Shown here: piece after piece, positions 33,566-42,170 of the stretch
How the letters are laid out: each line of letters begins with the position of its first letter
Position numbering within the stretch: the first letter of the stretch is position 1
DNA from: Microbulbifer sp. YPW1
Lineage (GTDB): Bacteria; Pseudomonadota; Gammaproteobacteria; Pseudomonadales; Cellvibrionaceae
DNA: 64,000 nt
Assembly (NCBI RefSeq): GCF_013367775.1
Contig: NZ_CP055157.1
Location: forward strand, 868,001 to 932,000
Direction: 5' to 3'
Program-made: the position numbers and the translations under genes
The notes under the pieces: generated by a model
The model's input: the letters and a program-made list of their open reading frames with translations, nothing else
The model's database searches: none
What the model was told of the DNA's origin: nothing

Positions 33566-34534
33566 GTGCTGGAAGTCACCCACCTCAGCCGTTGCTATGG
33601 CGACTTCAAAGCCGTCGACGGCGTCAGTTTTAAAATCGGCAAAGGCGAAATTGTCGGCCTGCTCGGCCACAACGGCGCCGGTAAAACCACCATCATGAAA
33701 ATGCTCTCCGGCTACCTGGAACCGGATACCGGCAGCGTCAAAATTGATGGCACATCCATGGCCGACAAACCCAAAACCCTGCAGCGGCAACTGGGCTACC
33801 TGCCGGAAAATCTCCCCGTGTACGGCGAAATGACCGTCGCCGACTACCTCGATTACGCCGCCTCGCTCAAAGGCCTCGACGGTCGCGAAAAGATCGAAGA
33901 AATCCGCCGCGTCATCAAAGCCACCGAACTCGCCGACAAACTACACGCGCGTATCCACACCCTGTCGCGCGGCTACAAACAGCGCGTCGGCGTCGCCCAG
34001 GCGATACTCGGGCGCCCGCGGCTGCTAATACTCGACGAGCCAACCAACGGCCTCGACCCCACCCAGACCCGGCAGATGCGCGCACTGATCAAAGAGATCG
34101 CTCGCGAAGCCACCGTCATTCTCTCCACTCACATCATGCAGGAGGTAGAGGCCTTGTGTGATCGCGTGCTCATCATTCACAGCGGTCACCTCGCCGTGGA
34201 CGAAAAACTCGAGCGCCTGCGCAACGCCAACAGCATCCTATTGGAAACCTCCGCCACCGACGCCCGCGAAATACTCGGTCGCCTCGGCAGGAACGAAGGT
34301 ATCGATCACATTGAAGCACTGGAAAAAGCAGGACAGTTCCGCATCGCACTGACCGGAGAGGCCAACCTGCGCAGCACCAGTGCGGTCATTGCGCGCACCC
34401 TGATTGCCGCCGGCGGCGAGCTGTATCGCCTGCAGCCAGAGCAGCAGGATCTCGAAAGCCTGTTCCGCCAGGTAAATGAAAACCACCCACCTTCACAACA
34501 AAAACAACAGGAGGCACTGGAAGATGCGGCCTGA
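33566..34534 (+). CDS. ABC transporter ATP-binding protein (GldA-like)
   Basis: A 322-residue ABC-2-type ATPase. Walker A GHNGAGKTT is at residues 34-42, the signature is LSRGYKQRVGVAQAI near 133-147, and Walker B LLILDEPTNGLDP follows near 153-165, with the H-loop His in LSTHIMQEVE. The start is GTG with AAAGGAGG just upstream. The stop overlaps the next gene by 11 bp. ATPase plus GldF/GldG-type permease plus DUF4340 protein is a module found in many proteobacteria and Bacteroidetes. In Flavobacterium gldA/F/G are linked to gliding, but in gammaproteobacteria the cargo is unknown. Confidence 0.93.
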   Translation: MLEVTHLSRCYGDFKAVDGVSFKIGKGEIVGLLGHNGAGKTTIMKMLSGYLEPDTGSVKIDGTSMADKPKTLQRQLGYLPENLPVYGEMTVADYLDYAASLKGLDGREKIEEIRRVIKATELADKLHARIHTLSRGYKQRVGVAQAILGRPRLLILDEPTNGLDPTQTRQMRALIKEIAREATVILSTHIMQEVEALCDRVLIIHSGHLAVDEKLERLRNANSILLETSATDAREILGRLGRNEGIDHIEALEKAGQFRIALTGEANLRSTSAVIARTLIAAGGELYRLQPEQQDLESLFRQVNENHPPSQQKQQEALEDAA

Positions 34535-37424
34535 TAACCCCTCACCGGTCAACGGCAAGCGATTGATCCAACGCGTGGCCGGAAAAGAACTCACCCTGTT
34601 TTTCGCGTCACCGGTGGCCTATCTGTTTCTCGCTACCTTTGCCGCCATCAGCCTGTTCGTGTTTTTCTGGGGCGAAGCCTTTTTTGCGCGCAATATCGCC
34701 GACGTGCGCCCGCTGTTCGAGTGGATGCCGTTGCTGCTGATATTCCTGTGCAGCGCACTCACCATGCGACTGTGGAGCGACGAGCGCGCCAAGGGCACCC
34801 TGGAACATATCCTCACCCAGCCCGCGCCCCTGTGGCAGTTTGTAGTCGGCAAGTTTGTCGCCTGCCTGGCGCTGCTCGGTATCGCCCTCGCCATCACCCT
34901 GCCGCTGCCCGCCACCGTCGCGTTGATCGGCGAGCTGGACTGGGGCCCGGTGTGGGCCGGCTATCTGGCCACCTTCCTGCTGGGCGCGGCGTATCTCAGC
35001 ATCGGCCTGTTCGTCTCCGCCCGCGCCAGTAACCAGATTGTCAGCCTGATTGTGGCCTCGGCCCTGTGCGGGATTTTCTACCTGATCGGCACACCGCTGC
35101 TCACGGACTTTTTCGGCACCAACGCCGGCGAGTGGCTGCGCAGCCTCAGTACCGGCGCGCGCTTTGATGCCATCACCCGAGGGGTCATCGACCTGCCGGA
35201 CCTGTACTACTACCTGAGCCTGTGTGCCGTGTTCCTGTCCCTCAATACCCTGGTGCTGGAGCGCGAGCGCTGGGCCGCCGGTGGCGATCGCAAGCATCGC
35301 CAAGCCTGGCAGACAGTCACCGCACTGCTGGTGGTCAACGCCCTGGGGGCCAACCTGTGGCTGGGGCAACTGAAGGCGCTGCGCGCGGATGTGACCGAGG
35401 GCAAGCTGTATTCCATCTCGCCGGCCACAGAGCAGTACCTGAACCAGTTGCAGGAGCCACTGCTGATCCGCGGTTATTTCAGCGGCAAAACCCATCCACT
35501 GCTGGCGCCACTGGTACCGCAGATGCGTGACCTGCTGCGGGAATACGAAGTGAGTGGCGACGGCCGCGTACGGGTGGAAATCATCGACCCCACACAAGAA
35601 CCGGAACTTGAGGAGGAAGCCAACCGCAAATACGGCATCGCCCCGGTGCCCTTCCAGGTCGCCGACCGCTACCAGGCCTCCATCGTCAGTTCCTACTTTG
35701 ATGTGCTGGTGCAGTATGGTGACGAGTACGAGGTGCTGGGCTTCCGCGACCTGATCGAAGTCAATGCCGAGCGAGAGGCGGATATTGACGTACAGCTGCG
35801 CAACCCGGAGTACGACCTCACCCGTGCCATTAAAAAGGTGCTGCAGAGCTACCAGAGCGAGGGCAACCTGTTTGACACGGTGCAGGGCAAGCTGGCATTT
35901 ACCGCCTATGTCTCCGCCGACCCACAACTGCCGCAGCAGCTGGCAGAGTTCAAACAATCCGTCCGCGAGTCTGTAGAAAAAATGCAGGCAGACGCCGGCG
36001 ACCGCCTGAGCGTCGAGTTCGTCGACCCGGAAGCGGATGGCGGTGAGGTGGCGCAGCAGATTGCCGAGGACTACGGCTTCCAGCCCATGGCCGCGAGCCT
36101 GATCGGCCGCCCCTTCTATTTCTACCTGACCCTCGCCCACGATGATCAGATTGTGCAGATTCCGCTGGATGATCTCAGTGCGAAAACCTTCGAGCGCAAC
36201 CTGGAAGCGGGTATCAAACGCTTCGCCAGCGGCTTTACCAAAACTGTGGCGCTGGTGACGCCGGCGGACGACTTCAGCCAGGGCATGGGTGGCGGTGCCC
36301 GCTTCAGCCAGCTGGAAGCCTTGCTGGGTGCCGAGCTGAACGTAGAGCGCGAGGACCTCAGTGACGGCCGCGTGTCCGGCAACGCGGATATCCTGATGCT
36401 GCTGGCACCGCGCAACTTGAGCGAGAAAGCCCTGTATGCGGTGGACCAGTTCCTGATGCAGGGCGGCACCGTGATCGCCGCCACCTCTCCCTACAGCGCC
36501 GACCTGTCCAACCGCAGCCTGAGCCTGAATCGGGTCAACAGCGGCCTGGAGAAATGGCTTGCGCATATGGGGCTCGAGATCGACAACAAGCTGGTTCTGG
36601 ATCCACAGAACAGCGCCTTCCCGGTGCCGGTCACCCGCAATGTGGGCGGTTTCCAGCTGCAGGAACTGCGCATGCTGGATTACCCCTACTTTATCGACGT
36701 GCGCGGCGAGGGCCTGAACGCCGACAACCCGGTCACCGGTAATCTGCCCCAGGCCACCCTGAGCTGGGCCTCGCCCATTCGAGTGGACGAAGAGATGTCT
36801 GCCGAGCGCGACGTCACCCCACTGCTGCACAGCTCGCAGGAGTCCTGGCTGTCCAGCAGTACCAGCGTGATGCCGCGCTATGTAGATGGCCAGATCAGCG
36901 CCTTTACCCCGGAGGGCGAGCGCGCTTCCCAGTTACTGGGTGTAGTCAGTGCCGGCCGCTTTAACTCCTACTTCGCCGACAAACCTTCGCCGTTGGCGCA
37001 GCAGGCGGCGGAAGGCAGCGAAGCGGAAGAAGAAAGCGCAGGTGAAGCCACCAAACTGGAGAACCTGCCCAGCCAGATCAGCCGCTCGCCGGAGTCCGCG
37101 CGCATCATCCTGTTCGCCTCCAACGACTTCCTGCGGGATCAGGTGGTGCGCATGAGTGGCGCGGCCGCCGGCGGCGACTACCTCAACACCCTGCAACTGG
37201 CCGCCAACAGTGTGGACTGGTCGCTGGAAGATGCGGGTCTGCTCAGCATCCGTGCGCGCAGCCACTTCAACCGCACGCTGCCTCCCATGGAGCAGGACAG
37301 CCGCCTGTTCTGGGAGTCCCTGAACTATATCGCCGCACTGCTGGCCCTGGGCATCGTCGCCCTGATCCAGCACCTGCGTAATCGCGCCCGCCAGCAGCGC
37401 TATCAACAACTGCTGGCCGGCTGA
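34524..37424 (+). CDS. ABC-2 permease fused to GldG-type auxiliary protein
   Basis: A 966-residue membrane protein joining two usually separate parts. Residues about 20-260 hold six predicted helices of an ABC-2 permease (GldF-like), with SDERAKGTLEHILTQP in the first cytoplasmic loop. From about residue 285 a helix leads into a long extracytoplasmic region typical of the GldG/ABC auxiliary family (TEGKLYSISPATEQYL, VRVEIIDPTQEPELEEEA, MQGGTVIAATSPYSAD). A C-terminal helix (SLNYIAALLALGIVALIQHL) ends the protein. The ATG at 34524 has AGGAGG nine bases upstream and overlaps the ATPase stop; a longer start at 34476 is unlikely. Cargo unknown. Confidence 0.88.
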   Translation: MRPDNPSPVNGKRLIQRVAGKELTLFFASPVAYLFLATFAAISLFVFFWGEAFFARNIADVRPLFEWMPLLLIFLCSALTMRLWSDERAKGTLEHILTQPAPLWQFVVGKFVACLALLGIALAITLPLPATVALIGELDWGPVWAGYLATFLLGAAYLSIGLFVSARASNQIVSLIVASALCGIFYLIGTPLLTDFFGTNAGEWLRSLSTGARFDAITRGVIDLPDLYYYLSLCAVFLSLNTLVLERERWAAGGDRKHRQAWQTVTALLVVNALGANLWLGQLKALRADVTEGKLYSISPATEQYLNQLQEPLLIRGYFSGKTHPLLAPLVPQMRDLLREYEVSGDGRVRVEIIDPTQEPELEEEANRKYGIAPVPFQVADRYQASIVSSYFDVLVQYGDEYEVLGFRDLIEVNAEREADIDVQLRNPEYDLTRAIKKVLQSYQSEGNLFDTVQGKLAFTAYVSADPQLPQQLAEFKQSVRESVEKMQADAGDRLSVEFVDPEADGGEVAQQIAEDYGFQPMAASLIGRPFYFYLTLAHDDQIVQIPLDDLSAKTFERNLEAGIKRFASGFTKTVALVTPADDFSQGMGGGARFSQLEALLGAELNVEREDLSDGRVSGNADILMLLAPRNLSEKALYAVDQFLMQGGTVIAATSPYSADLSNRSLSLNRVNSGLEKWLAHMGLEIDNKLVLDPQNSAFPVPVTRNVGGFQLQELRMLDYPYFIDVRGEGLNADNPVTGNLPQATLSWASPIRVDEEMSAERDVTPLLHSSQESWLSSSTSVMPRYVDGQISAFTPEGERASQLLGVVSAGRFNSYFADKPSPLAQQAAEGSEAEEESAGEATKLENLPSQISRSPESARIILFASNDFLRDQVVRMSGAAAGGDYLNTLQLAANSVDWSLEDAGLLSIRARSHFNRTLPPMEQDSRLFWESLNYIAALLALGIVALIQHLRNRARQQRYQQLLAG

Positions 37425-37438
37425 GGAGGAACTGAAGC

Positions 37439-38401
37439 ATGAAAAATCTGCAAATGGCATTGAGCGGCGTGCTGGCACTGCAGCTGGTGCTGGCCGCCGG
37501 CCTGTTCTGGGAATCCAGCTCGCGGCAACAGGCGCAGACAAAATCCACCCCCCTGGTGCAAGCGGAAACCGACGCGCTGCAACGGCTGGAAATTGTGGGC
37601 GATGGGAAAAGCGTGACGCTGGTTAAACAGGAGGACCAGTGGCAGCTACCGCAGCTGCACGATTTACCGGTCAACCGCGACAAACTCGACGGCCTGCTGG
37701 AAAAACTCGGCGCGCTGCAAGGTAACTGGCCCATCGCCACCAGCAACAGCGCCCGCGAGCGCTTCGAAGTGGCGGAGGAAAAATTCCGCAAACACCTGAA
37801 GCTCTACACCGCAGTGGGGGAAGAGCCGGTGGTGGAGTTGTTTGTGGGCACCTCCCCGGGATTCCGCAAGGTGCACGTGCGCCGAGCCGGTGACGACGCC
37901 ATCTATGCGGTAGAACTGAACAGCTTTGACCTGCCGGAAAAGGCCGACAGCTGGCTGGACAAAACCCTGCTGGCCGCCGGCGACCTGACGCGTATCCAGG
38001 GTCCGGACTACACCCTGGAGAAAGGCGAAGACGGCTGGGAGTTTGCCGCCGGAGATTCAGAGGAAATACCTGCCGTGGACCCCGGCAAGGCCCGTGAGCT
38101 GGCGAGCGCTCTGGAGAAACTGCGTATCACCCACGTCGTCGACAAAGCGCCGCAACTGGAGGAGACAGAAATTGTGGTGGAACTCCACGGCGGTCAACGC
38201 CGCTATCACTTCGCCAGCGCGGACGACAAATACTATGTGCGCCGCGATGACCGCAATCAGCTCTTTGAAATCAGCCAGTACGACTTTGACCGGGTGATGG
38301 ATAAACATCACCAGAACCTGGTGCTGGTTGAGCGAGACGAGGAGGAGCAGACCGCGGAGGAAGAATCAGCTACCACGGAGGAGGATGGCACAAAAAGCTA
38401 A
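37439..38401 (+). CDS. DUF4340 domain-containing protein
   Basis: A 320-residue protein with an N-terminal membrane anchor (about residues 5-25) and an extracytoplasmic DUF4340 region. TLVKQEDQWQLPQLHDLPVNRDKLDGLLEKL is the family repeat of a beta-strand pair followed by a helix; a second such unit begins near YTLEKGEDGWEF. The C-terminal tail is strongly acidic and low in complexity. AGGAGG lies upstream of the ATG, and the gene starts 14 bases after the GldF-GldG fusion, so it is the third member of the ABC operon. DUF4340 proteins are constant companions of this transporter type, but their role is not known. Confidence 0.9.
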   Translation: MKNLQMALSGVLALQLVLAAGLFWESSSRQQAQTKSTPLVQAETDALQRLEIVGDGKSVTLVKQEDQWQLPQLHDLPVNRDKLDGLLEKLGALQGNWPIATSNSARERFEVAEEKFRKHLKLYTAVGEEPVVELFVGTSPGFRKVHVRRAGDDAIYAVELNSFDLPEKADSWLDKTLLAAGDLTRIQGPDYTLEKGEDGWEFAAGDSEEIPAVDPGKARELASALEKLRITHVVDKAPQLEETEIVVELHGGQRRYHFASADDKYYVRRDDRNQLFEISQYDFDRVMDKHHQNLVLVERDEEEQTAEEESATTEEDGTKS

Positions 38402-38412
38402 ACGGAATTTCT

Positions 38413-38447
38413 AACGAAAAAACCGCGCATAGCGCGGTTTTTTCGTT
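38413..38447. terminator. Bidirectional rho-independent terminator
   Basis: A perfect 16-bp stem (38413-38428 with 38432-38447) with a 3-base loop, GC core and A/T runs on both sides. It lies between the ABC operon (plus) and the convergent PhzF-like gene (minus), serving both. Confidence 0.95.
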
Positions 38448-38465
38448 GAGGATGCAATGAAATCT

Positions 38466-39374
38466 TTATGCATCGGGAAAGAACAATTTTCCCTGCCCCA
38501 TCTTGATTACGTTCCCACCAATTCGACAGCGCACTTCTTTGCCCGGCTTTTTATCAAACTCCACGTGCAGCACACTTTTGCGGGTTTCCGGGCTGCCGCG
38601 ATCCATAGAGAAGGTATGGGTGCCTGCGGCAGTTTCCGGCTGTTCCGCCAGGTAGGCAATAAATTCCGGCATCACATTGCCGATGGGCGGGAAGACATTC
38701 ATGGCCAGGTCAGGGCTCAGCAAGCGGCCATGGAACTCCGTTCCACCCGTAATCGAGCCCGGTGCGAACAGAAACAGCTCCGAGGTATATATATCGCCAA
38801 GCAATGCATTCCAGCGCTCGTGATTCAGGCTCGCTGCCAGCACGTGCTCGGGGCGGGTAAACGGCACGATCAGGGTGGGCGTATCCACGCTGACCACCAG
38901 CGGCTTATATTTGCTGAAAGAAATATGTTTTTCGGCAGTATTCAATGCGGCGGCGAGGCGGGACAACTCCGGGGTATAGCGATCCAGTGTCGGCGACAGC
39001 TCGCGGGCAAACTGGATATTTCCGGGCATGCCGTTATTGTCATCGATAAAGCTTTCGATCAAGCCACTTTCCTGCTGCAGGAGGAATGACGCAAAACTAC
39101 CCTCGTTTTTGCTCAACCCGAGTTCAAAGGCCATAAACGATGCAGCAAGAATCGTATGAGCGCCAAACCGCTGCGGGCCCCGGTCGGTAAACACGCTGGC
39201 AGGGACCGGCTTTTGCGGCTCGATAAATACGGTTTCCGTCTGCTGGAATTCACTGGCAACCGCTTTTTTTGCGGCTTCATCCAGAGTGAGACCGGTCAAA
39301 TTGACCACGGGTATCTGGGTTCCCTGGAAGGGCTTGTCGGCAAATACATCTAACAGCACATATTCAAGCGTCAT
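38466..39374 (-). CDS. Divergent PhzF family isomerase-like protein
   Basis: A 302-residue protein of the PhzF/DAP-epimerase-like fold. EYVLLDVFADKPFQGTQIPVV gives the family opening and QTETVF keeps the catalytic Glu (residue 47). The normal CGHAT motif is replaced by GAHTI at 71-75, and the second-half DPVTGSAH-type motif is not present, with FPPIGNVMPEF in that place. It may therefore have changed or lost isomerase activity. The ATG at 39374 has AAGGAT at good spacing and fits the family start; longer starts at 39383 and 39431 do not. The gene is a single unit between two convergent or divergent neighbours. A canonical PhzF is at 43538. Confidence 0.82.
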   Translation of the reverse strand: MTLEYVLLDVFADKPFQGTQIPVVNLTGLTLDEAAKKAVASEFQQTETVFIEPQKPVPASVFTDRGPQRFGAHTILAASFMAFELGLSKNEGSFASFLLQQESGLIESFIDDNNGMPGNIQFARELSPTLDRYTPELSRLAAALNTAEKHISFSKYKPLVVSVDTPTLIVPFTRPEHVLAASLNHERWNALLGDIYTSELFLFAPGSITGGTEFHGRLLSPDLAMNVFPPIGNVMPEFIAYLAEQPETAAGTHTFSMDRGSPETRKSVLHVEFDKKPGKEVRCRIGGNVIKMGQGKLFFPDA

Positions 39375-39500
39375 CTGATCCATCCTTTTATTGTCCGCCA
39401 ATTGATCCTTAGCCCGAGAATCTCCGACCACCGTATAGGAATATGGTCCAAGGACAACGCAGTTTTCAATAATCCCTTTTATGTACCACCAATGCCCTGA

Positions 39501-41276
39501 TCAGAATGCGATATCCGGTGGTGGCGCGACCCTCAACACTTCCTGCACGGTAGTAATTCCCGCTGCAACTTTTCTCGCGCCCGATAAACGCAGGCTGTTC
39601 ATTCCCTCGCGCATTCCCTGCCTGCGCACCTGCTGCAGATCGCAGTCGTGGGTTACCAGCGCCTGCACGCCCTCGGTAAAAGGCAGGATTTCGTAGATAC
39701 CCTGACGGCCGCGATAGCCGGTGTTGCGGCAATCGAGGCAGCCCTCCGGCTGATATACCACTTCCGGCTTGGGCGCCTTCCAGGGTTTTACCAGCGCCTG
39801 CCAGTCCTCGTCGCTCACTTCCGCCTTGCGCTTGCAGCTGGGGCACAGGGTGCGCACCAGGCGCTGGGCCATCACCCCGAGCACGGTGGACTTCAGCAGG
39901 TAGTGCGGCAACCCCAGGTCCAGCAAACGGGTAACCGCGGTAGGGGCGTCGTTGGTATGCAGGGTGGAGATCACCAGGTGGCCGGTGAGCGCCGCCTGCA
40001 CCGCCATCTGCGCGGTTTCCAGGTCGCGGATCTCCCCCACCATGATGATATCCGGGTCCTGGCGCATCAGGGTGCGGATACCGGCGGCGAAATCCAGGCC
40101 GATGCTGTGGTGCACCTGGGTCTGGTTGAAGCTGTCTTCCACCATTTCGATCGGGTCTTCGATGGTGGAGACATTCACCTCGGTGGAGGCCAGCTGCTTG
40201 AGTGCGGTGTAGAGGGTGGTGGTTTTACCGGAGCCGGTGGGGCCCGTCACCAGCACGATGCCATTGGGACGGCCCAGCATTTTGTGCCAGCGCGCCAGGT
40301 CATCGCCGGCAAGGCCGAGGTCGTGGTAAGAGCGCGCCAGTACTTCCGGATCAAAAATCCGCATTACCAGCTTTTCGCCGAACGCCGTAGGTAAGGTGGA
40401 CAGACGCAGTTCCACCTCGCTGCCGTCGGGGCGCTTGGTCTTGATACGACCATCCTGGGGTTTGCGCTTTTCCGCCACATTCATGCGCCCGAGAATCTTC
40501 AGGCGGCTGGTAACCGCGGCATTGACCTGGTCCGGCAGCTCGTGGATCGGGTGCAGCACCCCATCGATGCGGAAGCGGATGCGGCCGATATTCCGGCGCG
40601 GTTCAATATGGATGTCACTGGCGCGCTGGTCGAAGGCGTGCTGTAGCAGCCAATCGACGATATTGACGATGTGCTGGTCGTTGGCTTCCGGGTCCTTCAG
40701 ATTGCCCAGTTCCAGCAACTGCTCGAAATTGCCGGCACCGGAACTACCCTTGAGCCCGCTGGCACCGGAAATGGAATTGGCGAGGGAGTAGAACTCGGTG
40801 CCGAAGCGTTTGATATCCGCTGGATCCGCGACCACCCGGCGCACAGTGCGACCACTGGTGTGTTCAAGCTGCTCTTCCCAGCCACTGGTATAGGGCTGCG
40901 CGGTGGCCACCAGCAGCATTTCCTTGCTGGCTTCCACGCACAGGATCTGGTGGCGCTTGGCAAACTGGAAGCTCATCACCTCGGTGACTTCCGCCACGTT
41001 CACCTTCAGCGGATCGATATGGTAGATGCTGTGAGAAGAAGTATCCGCCAGCCACTGGGTCAGGGTCGCGGCATCCAGCACCTTGCCGGGATTCTTCTGG
41101 TTCTCCAGCTCACAGGTGGCGATATACGAGAGCGGGTGCATCTGCGCCTGTTCGGCACTGCGCGGGGTACCGATCAGGCGGTTGGCGTCCAAACGGCTCA
41201 CATAGCCCTGGCTTACCAGGTCTTCCAGTAATCCGGAGAGATCCAGAACCCGGTCCGCAACTCTGCTCACAGCCAT
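39501..41276 (-). CDS. GspE/PulE/PilB family secretion ATPase (stand-alone)
   Basis: A 591-residue hexameric ATPase of type II secretion/type IV pilus systems. An N1-type domain (about 1-170) precedes ASDIHIEPRRNIGRIRFRIDG near 250-270. Walker A GPTGSGKTTT is near 345-354, the Asp box and Walker B TLMRQDPDIIMVGEIRD near 405-421, the His box near 425-445, and the zinc-binding tetracysteine site CPSC...CLDC near 485-525. The ATG at 41276 gives MAVSRVADRVLDL; an in-frame ATG at 41312 is possible. No pilus or secretion partner genes are nearby, so its partners must be elsewhere, or it powers an incomplete system. Confidence 0.9.
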   Translation of the reverse strand: MAVSRVADRVLDLSGLLEDLVSQGYVSRLDANRLIGTPRSAEQAQMHPLSYIATCELENQKNPGKVLDAATLTQWLADTSSHSIYHIDPLKVNVAEVTEVMSFQFAKRHQILCVEASKEMLLVATAQPYTSGWEEQLEHTSGRTVRRVVADPADIKRFGTEFYSLANSISGASGLKGSSGAGNFEQLLELGNLKDPEANDQHIVNIVDWLLQHAFDQRASDIHIEPRRNIGRIRFRIDGVLHPIHELPDQVNAAVTSRLKILGRMNVAEKRKPQDGRIKTKRPDGSEVELRLSTLPTAFGEKLVMRIFDPEVLARSYHDLGLAGDDLARWHKMLGRPNGIVLVTGPTGSGKTTTLYTALKQLASTEVNVSTIEDPIEMVEDSFNQTQVHHSIGLDFAAGIRTLMRQDPDIIMVGEIRDLETAQMAVQAALTGHLVISTLHTNDAPTAVTRLLDLGLPHYLLKSTVLGVMAQRLVRTLCPSCKRKAEVSDEDWQALVKPWKAPKPEVVYQPEGCLDCRNTGYRGRQGIYEILPFTEGVQALVTHDCDLQQVRRQGMREGMNSLRLSGARKVAAGITTVQEVLRVAPPPDIAF

Positions 41277-41476
41277 ATCCTTGCACCCGTCTACGCTTAA
41301 GTGAAGGCGCATTGTAGCTCTTATGGCGGGCAGCAACAGTGCAGCAGGTCCGCTCAAAACGCATCGAAACCGAAGCGTCACTGTGACCTGCGCACAGGTT
41401 GGGGTACCATGCCGCCCAAATCGGCCGCCCCGGTGGCTTTTCAACCAACTGTCAGGACCGGAAAAAGGAACAGACC

Positions 41477-42154
41477 ATGCCCCTGTCCAATATCGCCAAC
41501 CTGTTCGGCCGCTCGCCGATCAAGCCGATCAAGGAGCACATGGCGACAGCCCACGAGGCGTCAGCGGATCTGGTGCCCTTCTTTGATGCCCTTATGAAGG
41601 GCGACTTCAGCACTGCCAAAACCGTTCAGCAGCGTATCTCCGCCAGTGAGAACCGCGCCGATGACATCAAGAAAGACCTGCGCCTGCACCTGCCGGACAG
41701 CCTGTTCATGCCGGTCTCCCGCACCGACCTGCTGGAGCTGCTGCACGTTCAGGACAAGGTCGCCAACAAGGCCCAGGATATTGCCGGCCTCGCCATCGGC
41801 CGTCAGATGGAAGTCCCAGCATCCATGCACAGCATGATGGGTACCTTCGTCGAGAGCGCGGTAGCCGCTTCTGCCCAGGCCCTGAAAGCCATCAACGAGC
41901 TGGACGAGCTGCTGGAATCCGGCTTTTCCGGTCGCGAAGTGGATATCACCCGCCGCATGACCGAAGAGCTCGACGAGCTGGAGCGCAAGTCCGACAAACT
42001 GGAAGTGGAAGTGCGCGCCAGCCTGTTCAAATTAGAAAAAGACCTGCCGCCGGTAGACGTGATTTTCCTCTACCGGGTAATCGAGTGGGTCGGTGACCTC
42101 GCTGATGAGGCCCACGGCGTGGGCAACCGATTGCAGCTGTTGCTGGCACGCTAA
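41477..42154 (+). CDS. PhoU-like DUF47 family protein (TIGR00153)
   Basis: A 225-residue all-helical protein of the DUF47/TIGR00153 family, distantly related to PhoU and found next to Pit-type phosphate transporters. NLFGRSPIKPIKEHMATAHEA opens the fold, and acidic helices such as ELDELLESGFSGREVDITRRM and EELDELERKSDKLEVEVR dominate. AAGGAA lies six bases before the ATG at 41477, so a longer frame from 41399 is rejected. It ends 16 bases before the Pit gene and probably acts as its cytoplasmic regulator. Confidence 0.92.
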   Translation: MPLSNIANLFGRSPIKPIKEHMATAHEASADLVPFFDALMKGDFSTAKTVQQRISASENRADDIKKDLRLHLPDSLFMPVSRTDLLELLHVQDKVANKAQDIAGLAIGRQMEVPASMHSMMGTFVESAVAASAQALKAINELDELLESGFSGREVDITRRMTEELDELERKSDKLEVEVRASLFKLEKDLPPVDVIFLYRVIEWVGDLADEAHGVGNRLQLLLAR

Positions 42155-42170
42155 CCGGGAGAGAGAAAAC

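Noticed and set aside
33316..33579. Small minus-strand open frame upstream of the ABC operon
   Set aside because: It translates the 93-bp inverted-repeat element and has no ribosome binding site.
34608..36830. Long open frame on the minus strand opposite the GldF-GldG fusion
   Set aside because: No motifs and no ribosome binding site; the plus strand protein has clear membrane helices and operon overlaps.
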